This document shows, piece by piece, positions 24,001 through 33,000 of a DNA stretch of 64,000 nucleotides; within the stretch, counting starts at the first letter, position 1; every line of letters starts with the position of its first letter. Made by a program: the position numbers and the translations under genes. Below the pieces are notes generated by a model, which ran no database searches, was not told the DNA's origin, and saw only the letters and a program-made list of their open reading frames with translations. Source of the stretch: Durusdinium trenchii (Eukaryota > Sar > Dinophyceae > Suessiales > Symbiodiniaceae); NCBI GenBank assembly GCA_963970005.1, contig CAXAMN010015302.1, positions 69,780-133,779 of the forward strand, given 5' to 3'.

Positions 24001-27000
24001 TCTCCACCTGGAATGTCTGCACCATCGAATTCTTCCATCTCCTCATCTCAAGCTTGTGGAATGGCGAGCTCTTCAACTGCTGGCCTAGGACCAAGTTGGA
24101 CTGCATCATCAATCTCAAAACCGAACACCTCTCAAACTGTTCCTTCCTGAGCCACAAATGTCATCACCTTGCTAAGACCCACATCTCGAAGTTCTTCCAC
24201 TTCCTCTTCTTGCTCCTCCAGGCCGTCTAGAGGTTCGGCCATCTCGACCAACTCCCAACTGCCCTGCTTCTCAACCAGGGTAGTTCGACACATCCCTTCT
24301 CCTTGATCTCGAAAGCCCGGGATGAACTGTGGGCTTTGAAACCTTGCGCTCAAGTGAAGTCCAACCCAAAACTCATCTTTCTTCTTCCAACCATAGCCGC
24401 TTCCAGCCATGTTTGTCAGCTCCTCATTCAGCCTGACTGCCAGCGTGCGAATCACCAGGGGTTCTGTGATCACCCTGATGGAGGCATCAACCACTAGACT
24501 TTGATTCTGAAACGCTAAAGGCACTTCAAGGCTGCCATTTCTCAGACATTGTCTTTGGCCATCAATGGACCACCCGCTTCTCATCAAGCGTCCAAAAGAC
24601 AAGATGGGCTGGCTCACCATGTCGCTGAAGGTTACTCTCTCCTTCAAGACCACAGATTGGCCCTCAGATGTCATCATCAAGATGTCCACATCTTTGTTGC
24701 CATAACTCTGGATCTTCTTTCCTTGGGCGTCTTGTAGGTGAAGAGCCTGTCCCAACACCTGATCACTTCTCGTCATTCCCATGAGCCGTCCTGGGAAGAT
24801 TGAAGCATCCGCCCCTGAGTCAACAATCACCTTCAAGGTCTGTTGCTCTTCTCCGGTCCTGGGCCTCGTCGACCTCCTCTTCATTCTCAGTCTCAGCAAT
24901 GGTGTTGACTTGGTAGCAACCATCCTCCTCTTCATCCTCTGAGGCAATGTTGAAAAATTCAACTTGGCTCACAACTCGAATTGAACCAGCTTCACTCCCT
25001 TCTCTCAAGTCGAAGATCACTGGCTGTGAAACACGCCTGATATTCTTTGCACCCACGTTGGTGTCTCCGCCTCCTCCACTCGATGTGCTCGTTGTCAACG
25101 TAGTAGAGGGCGAGGTGGTGTGAGAACCTGCGATGCTCTGGACTGCTGGCGCTTCGACTTGCCTGATCCTCCAACAGTCACGTGACATGTGTCCGGGTTT
25201 GCCACAGGTCCAACACACTTCATTGGTGGCTTTGCCTTTGCCACCTTTGCTCTCTTTGCCACCTCCTTTACCTTTGCCTTCTTTTCCACTTGGTTTGCCA
25301 CCTTTCCCTTTTCCCTTCTGTCGGTCTTCTTTGCCCTTTGACTTGCCTTTACCATCTTTGGTCTTCCCTTTTCCTTTCTTGCCGTCACCCTTGATGCGGT
25401 CAATCTCCATGGGCATTGGACCGCTGGGATCTGCTGCACTTGTCATTGGGCTCATTCCTGAAAAAGTAAGGGCTCCCGACTCATTCCACTTGGTGGTGGC
25501 CGTGTCGAAGGCAATAATGGCTTCCCTGATCTTGTTGTATGAACTGCCCTCATTCAAAGTCAGATTCAAATGAGTCTTCATCTGACCCGAAACCGCTCTG
25601 AGCAACACCGCCGACCTCATGTCAGGTGATAACTTCCCTCCAAGGCGCTCATACTGAACATAGTGTTCCTCCAGCTTGAGGATTTGAGGCAGCAAGGAAC
25701 TCTTCATGTTGAAGCTCGGGTACGACATTATCCCTTGCAGGAGGTTCATCGTCCTGTTTCTCGCCTGAGGTTGACAGTTCATCAACAGTTGTCGAAGTGC
25801 TTCCATGCCATTGAACTTCTCAACATTCTTGATGACACCTGTCAGTCGTCCTTGTACCAAACTCCCCAACAAGCTGTACAAAAATCGACTTCTCTGTTGT
25901 TCACCCTCATCTAGCAACTCCCAGTCTATCTCTGTTGTCAGGTTGGCTTCCAGCTTCTCCAACTCGTCTTGGAATGCTGCATCAACAACAACCAGATATT
26001 GTTTGACTGTCCAGTACCAATCTCGCCACTGCAAAACCTCTTGTTCCCTGTCAGTGGGATTAAAGGCACCAGGTCGTGGGATCAACTTTGCTAGATCACG
26101 CTTCAACACCCCTTGGCTTCCTCCTGCTCCTTCTGCACCTGGACCAGCTGCTCCTCCACTCAAAGCCGCTGCCTGAGCCGCCTGGGCCGCTGCATTCGCA
26201 GCAGCTATGACAGCTTGTGCCAAAACTGGCATGTCCGATTGGTCCATCTTCTCCTTCTCCTCGGTCTCAACCTCCTCGAACAGGACCTGTCGGCCTGGCA
26301 GCTTCTCACCTCCAACCAAAGCTCAGCCGCTCGAGGATCAGCTTCTGGTAGACACAGGCGCAGATTGCGAGCAACGTGCAACACCAGTTCTATGTCTGCT
26401 CGGCGCGGGCGCGCTTACCCAAGGGTTCAAACACTTCCTGGAGCTCCAGCCGGTGACCACCAGCCTTCACAGCTCCGCTACCATGCGTGCTGTTTTGAAC
26501 CACGAAGGCCTCACGATCAGAAACCTGTACATGTTGTGTTGGAGTTGAGTAGCTTGTTTTGCGTAAATATCCAATTTTTAGATGGAGAGAGATCGCTATG
26601 AAGGAAGGAAAGGAAGAATATGCTTCAAAAGACCAATCATCGAACTTGTTCCAGATAGATAGATAGATAGATAAGTTTAAGGAATATTGTGACACTTTAC
26701 ATGTCAGATGATCAAACGCAACATCAAGAGTGCTAGAATAGAAAAATGCACTGCCACAGCCTCTTGGACTCTTTAATAATGGGCTTCCCATTCCTCATGT
26801 CTTATGTGGCAAAGATTGGAAGAAAAACTCATATCAGGCAAGCTCCTCTGGCTGCAGGGACTGATCCTTGTTCTCATCCTATTCTCAAGACCTTTGTTGC
26901 TTGTGGAGGTAGGCGGTTTTTCCAACTCCCAGCTATGAACCTTACCAAAGGCCTATGACGCATGGTTCAGAAAGAGCTGACAACAATAGCAAGCGACGAT

Positions 27001-30000
27001 CAAACAGGCCAAATGCTCTGAGCATTCATGTCGATCTTGAACAAGTGCCTTACAGTCAAGAGCTGGTTGAACAGTAACCCCAAAGCCCTGCCCTGTGTTG
27101 AGGAATGAACTTCTTATTTGCCAAGTCCTTGATCTTGAAAACTAGCACCTGTGCACCAAAAACATATGTCAAGAACAACTTGCAACTTCGACCGACACAT
27201 ATTTTCGCAAACTCCAAATGTAGGTACGCACGATGCCTGCGTTGTTGGCTCTGCTCCTCCCATCCTGAGTTTGGGCAGGTGGCGAGAGGCTAAAGCACTT
27301 TCCTCTACGTGAGTACTACAATGTTTGTTCAGCCAGCCGTGGCACCACTTCTGCTTCTTCTTTTGTTTTCGCTCTTCCGCTGGCAACCTTCTTGCCTTTT
27401 AACCAAGCATGTGCATGATGGAGTAGCTGAAGCTCAGGGAGGACATTTGCCTAAAAAAAATTGTATACTCATATTACAATTACAATCTCGTCAAGGTTTC
27501 TTATCATATCAAAAGGAAGCCGATCTCCATAAGTAATAGTAGACTTCTCTCTCTGGACTTGGCAGAAGGCTGGTACAGCCGGGCACATTCTGCACATGCT
27601 GGGTTGCACATCCCTTGAGCCCTCATTGGGACACAGTCCGTATCTAAACCTATTTAAGAGGTTGTTCCAGATTGATCCCGAATAGAATCTGCTCCACACT
27701 TGTCTTGCGCCTCATTTCTCTGCTCATGCTCCTTTCGTCGCTGCTCCACCTGCTGCCTCAAGCACTTGGAGAAGACGTGTTTACATGGAGCACAGAACCA
27801 AAGTAAAAAAATTGTACTGTGTCCGGACAGTGCAACCTCTTCCTACACGCCGCAGTGAAGTCTGTCCACCTGTCCTGATGTCTTGCAAGTTCATTCTGAC
27901 ACCAAAAGCACGTACATGTCAGTTGGGACGAGGCAGTTGCTGACAACCACCACCCATCTTTGTCGAACGTCATTGTTGTGATCTTAAACGGCCTGACTTT
28001 CCGCTCAACTGTGGAGGGGTCGGCAATGGCCTGTGAAGGAAGGGCTGTCCTTTGCACTTCGTGCAAAGCATCAAAAAGAGATGTGTACAAGGAACCAACA
28101 TGAACAAACCAGTTGTCACCCTTCAATCCTTTACTGGTTTTTGGCTCTGATTCAATCAAACGTACAGTCGTACACTCTGTATATTATAGAATTCTCTAAG
28201 ACATTGTATAAGAACCCGGTTACCTTTGTCACGTGGAAGTCCTCTTGTGACCATTTTTTTGTTTCCGGTCCATATCTACAGTATATTTTGGTTTTCTTGG
28301 ATGGTAGCCTTTTGGATGGTAGCCTTTTGGATGGTAGCCTTGGTGGCGTCCTGGCAAAACATGTGCTCTTTCTGGAAAGACAGTTCCATGTTGCATGCAC
28401 CATCGCCGGCTTACTATGTAGCAGTAATGATTGGTGATTCCGGCATCTCATGCAATTGCAGGTTTGATTCTGCTGTCGCTGGTGCTGGTGTCATGTGCTT
28501 GCCACATCCTTGTGGGGCCAGCGGTGTGTGTGTGTAGCGCCTTTGGAACCGTAGGGAGCCTTTTGGCTTTTAAATTTGCAGGTGCTGATGAAAACGGTGC
28601 TAACAAAGGCACTGATCAGTTATATACCTGTGATACAGTTGGAGACGTCCAACTGAGCCCCTGCTCGTGATGACTGTACTTCGCAGTGGGCCCCTTGGTA
28701 ACTAGAACAAGCTGCTGGCCATTGCAACAGCTCTGATATCTGCAGTCAACGGTGGTCCAGGCACTCGTCTCTCGGCGACCGCTCGATGTTTGGAACTTCC
28801 GTTTGGAATCTTTTGGACTTTTAGAACTTTGAGCTCTGGACCTTGAAGATTGTCAGGACTCCTTTGCACTTGTTTTACCCTGGATTTTTTGCACCTAGGC
28901 GCTGGGGCAAGTGGCATTCAGAACGTACGTGCTTTATCCTGTGTGTGTGTGTGCAAAACCCTTGGAGTCACAGGGAGCCTTTCGGTTTTCCAAGCAGGGG
29001 AGGGGTGGGCATTCTGGAAGTCACCGCTCAACGAAGACACTTCAAGTTTGCTGTGATATGCAATCTGGACACAGATTGCACGTACCTGCGAGAAAATGAT
29101 TACCACTTATGTCCTCCTTGGTCCCGTGCATAACTAGAACAAGACTTCTCTCTTGGCGTTTTTTGCATGCAACCAACCTACAAGCGATGGCCTACAACCC
29201 ATTACGAGGGCCTCCCACCTAGATGCGATGGCCTCCAACCTAGATGCGATGGCCTCCAACCGCCTCACATACTACCTGCTTTACTCAGGCCCTTTTCCCC
29301 TATGGTTTCTTCAGGGCTTGGGGCGCGATCAGTTCAGTATGCATTTCACGAGTGTGTGTCTTTCTTGGTGGTCACGTTCCTAATCTGTGATGCCTTGTGA
29401 GTCAGTCTTGTGAAATCCAAACTTGTATGCATATGGCTTTTGCTGGCCATGTCAAGCTCTTCCCATGGGTTGCGCCCGTGAGGGTTGTGTCTCAATGTCA
29501 CAGTCACAGTATGTTGACTCAGTTGCTGTCTTGTTGATGGCACAGTGGTCCTTGCAAAAGGATATTCCACTTGTACATAGCGGGTGTGTGGGTAGATGTT
29601 CATGGAGCCTGTGCCTTACATCGGTCCTGTGATCTTGCTTTATCGGCCGGTTTCATTGGCTGAGAATGCCCTTTGCTGCTTGGATGGACTCACATTTATC
29701 ATTTATCGCACAAATGGACATCACAAATGGAGCCCGTCCATGTCCTTGTTGTGTTTTCATAGGCCATAGGCGGTGTTGATAGTGCCATGAGACAGTGTGC
29801 AGTATTGGTTGTTCTTTGAGAGGGTTATAATATATATATATATATAACCGCATCCCATTGCAATGTTTTGCTATTGGGTTTGGTTGCTATGATATTCCAC
29901 TTCTAACCATCGATGACAACATTGGCATAATTCAAAATTCCACTTCGCTACGGTGCGAAGCATGGCATGCCTCATCACCAAGCACACGCATCAAGTTTGC

Positions 30001-33000
30001 CATCTTCACCTGCCGCAGAAAACATGTCGAGTCAAGATCAATACACTCACAGGTGTAAATGATAGAGCCTGCAAGACCCGATTATATATTTAATTGGTTT
30101 CAAGAAAAATCTCTTGAGATGAATATGTTCATCGCCCAGTACCCTCTGAGCCTTGGGAGGCGGCGGCTGCAAGATACCCATCTTAATCTTGTCTCGGATC
30201 TCCTGCGTTCGCTCCTGGCCTTGGGACTGGTGCAAAAGGAAAGCATCCAAAGCACCGCACTCCATGAAATTGCCGAACAAAATACAGACAGTTTGATCTT
30301 GAAGTCATTGCAAATCTGTTCAAGGCAAATGTGCGTCACTCAGAATCCCAAGCAATGAAAAATATCCTGAGTATCAAACGCTTCAGTCTCCTCAACTTCT
30401 TGCGCTCCTCCGGCGAAAGAGTGGCAGAGAAAAAGCAATGCGAGTCAACATTCGACCTTCCCAGCAACATGTTGATCCCTCATAGCAGGAGCCCGTTTGT
30501 AATGATCAATTGACACAAATAGATTGCATGGATTCTGGGTTTCTGGTGCATTTCCTCACACCCATCCCCAACCGAGCACTTTTCCTGCAAGGATAAAGCC
30601 TGTAGAAAAAGTAAACAAAGCTCTACAAACGCTGCCACGTCTACACCAAGGGCTGCTCCGCCCAAGGTGTCACTAAACCAATGTGCATCAGCAAGCATGC
30701 GACAGGATCCCATTAGAATCCAAGCTCCGAACGCCACAGCAAGCCAATGGTCAAGCGAAACTGACTTCTTATGATGATTCTTCAATCGTGGCAGAAGCAA
30801 AAGCAGAATCGTTGCAGCACAAAAAGTGAAGCGTGCTGTATGTGCCGATGGGTATGAAAAGTCCGAAACCATGTTAGAAGGTCTGGCACGATGAAATCCT
30901 GCTTTCAAGACCCCTTGACAGAAGCGCACAAATTGAAGACCACCAGGAACAGCAAGAAGCAACAGTGCTCCATCTTCAGTTGAGCTTGCCAAGCTTGCCA
31001 AAGCTGTCAGCCAGCACAAGAATTGTGCGGTATCATCAAGCTTGTTGGAGACATCCTTGAAGAGTGCAGGATCAAGTCTGAGTGAACTCAAGAGATAGGA
31101 ATGCAAATTGTGGTCGATTTCAATCAACATGTTTCCAGACTCCATTGAAGTAATCATCCCCAAAAGTAGCACAAGAAGGGTGCAGGTGATGACAATCAAT
31201 CCTGCAGTTGATGGCATCCCATGCCTGAAAGCTGTTGCCACTTCTTGAGAATTTCTTGTCACTTCAGACACCCCTGAGGTGTCGCCGGCATCACCTTTGT
31301 AGTGCCGAGCAGTTCTAGGTCGCAATGACTTCCCCAAAGCTGCAAAACTTGCTAAGCCCACTGAGCATGGGAAGCCGCCAGTTGGCGCAAAGGACGCACC
31401 CTTTGTTGTACATCGAGCAGCTGGCTTGACATGGTGCCTTGGCACTGCCTTTGACCAAAGCTCCATGCAATGTGAGTGGCCAAGTGACTCAGTATATCTA
31501 CTATACTCACTAATCTACGGGCTCTCTAGAAAGCAAACGATCTCAAAGCAGCAGTGTGCAGCAAAAAGCTGTCAACTTTGCATAAGCATGGCCACTTTGG
31601 AAGCGTTCAATGACTCAACCACGCAGGAACCTTCGCAAAAAGATTAAACCCCATTGTCTTGCAGCTCTGCTCACTGCTCACAGCTTTGCTTGCAGCTCTG
31701 CTTGAAAACTAAATCAACAACTCTCCTTGGGAGTAAGGTGCATCATGGCAGCTTCGGGGGCCTAACAAGTGCTTGCTTCAGAATGCATCAGCTACACTAA
31801 AAAGCCTTGTGTCCTGCCTCCTTTTCTGTCGTAATCTTGATGGGAATCGGATGCTCTACGTAGGGTGTGATCTTTTCCACGTTCACCTTGCCAGGGTGTG
31901 CAAGCTGCAAGGGGTAAATAAAGAGAGGAATAATGTGCGACCGTTCACAGCTGCACCTCTGTATATGCCTTCTTTTGCCCATATTGATCCTCTTTCAAGA
32001 AAGGGATGTCCCACCTTGCCACAAGTATCACTTCTAAGAAGTCCTCTCTGGTTTACTGTTGCTTGTCTCTGGGCTTTTAAGGCATCCACCATTCCACCTC
32101 CGGAATTGGCTCTCTCCTGCTTGGACACCGACTTGGCAAATCACACAATAATTACAGGTATGGCCCGGCATGGATTCATACACCACTTGCTGCGTCTGTA
32201 TGCTGCCCTGTAAGTTAAAAAAAACATTTAGAAGATTTGACATTTGGTCAAACGTTACGTGAATTCTTTTTCTGCTCCCCGTTGTCTTCTGAGGGTCAAG
32301 CGGCGCAAAGAGTGAAGGCAAAAAGAGTTACAATGGCAGGGATAGCAGGCGCGCACAAAGCACTGCAATGTGGACAGTTTGATTTTGATCCTATCCCAGG
32401 AATCTATGCAATGTACAATGACGGATTGTCAATCGTTCCATCTCTGAATCCGGCAATCCAGGGCAAATGCAGCTAAGCAGGCTAAGCAAGATCAGATTTC
32501 TTATTCCATCCAGTGCGTCCTCAGAACTTTTGGCTCGATCTTCTTCACTGGCTGCTCTTTCTCCTTCATTACATGTGAAAAGCATCATCAACTTGTTATC
32601 TCTGCCAACACAGCACTCTAATTGAAATTAAGAACATTGTCGTGCCTCTTCCTCTTGTTTCTTTTCGTCCTTCTTCTTTTGCTCCTCTTCCTTCTTTTTC
32701 TTTTCATCTTTTTTATCGATTCCCAAGGCCTGAAGCCAACGAATCAAAGAGAGAACACTATGGACTGAAAAACTGACAGGCACTGACCGGCACTGAGGCA
32801 CCAACCTTCTCCTGAACCTTTTTAATCATCTTGGCCTCCTTCTTGACCAGCTCACCTTCCTCAATAAACCTGTCAGGTCAAGGAAGAATAAGTGCAGAAG
32901 AATCGCAGAATAACACTGAGGCTCGCGAAGATCATCAAACCATCAGTCTCCGCCTGAAACTTCGGCGCTTCATTCGCTCCGATCTCTCCTGGCAACGAGC

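Larger units (their letters stand above)
19360..26565 (-). mobile_element. Ty1/copia LTR retrotransposon, element 3 (nearly complete, 82-bp LTRs)
   Basis: 7.2 kb, minus strand, bounded by 82-bp LTRs that match at 81 positions and by a perfect AATAT duplication. The order is gag with zinc knuckle, protease, integrase, RT, RNase H and a long transmembrane/coiled-coil tail. All catalytic residues I can check are present. Lesions are a +1 step between gag and protease frames (possibly natural), two in-frame TGA codons between protease and integrase, and one-base-type shifts before and inside RT. It lies in the large Prp3 intron in the same orientation as that gene. Confidence 0.92.

Noticed and set aside
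24303-26601. Plus-strand frames over element 3
   Set aside because: Complementary shadows of gag and protease, which have intact motifs on the minus strand.
31467-31520. Possible spliced-leader relic upstream of the PAP2 gene (CCGTAG, then CACTTGGCCACTCA)
   Set aside because: Only the first six bases of the leader match and the rest is dissimilar; too weak to claim.
31773-32476. Plus-strand frames of 146 and 79 codons
   Set aside because: They cover, antisense, the phase-consistent Prp3 exons at 32116-32090, 32014-31957 and 31904-31818.
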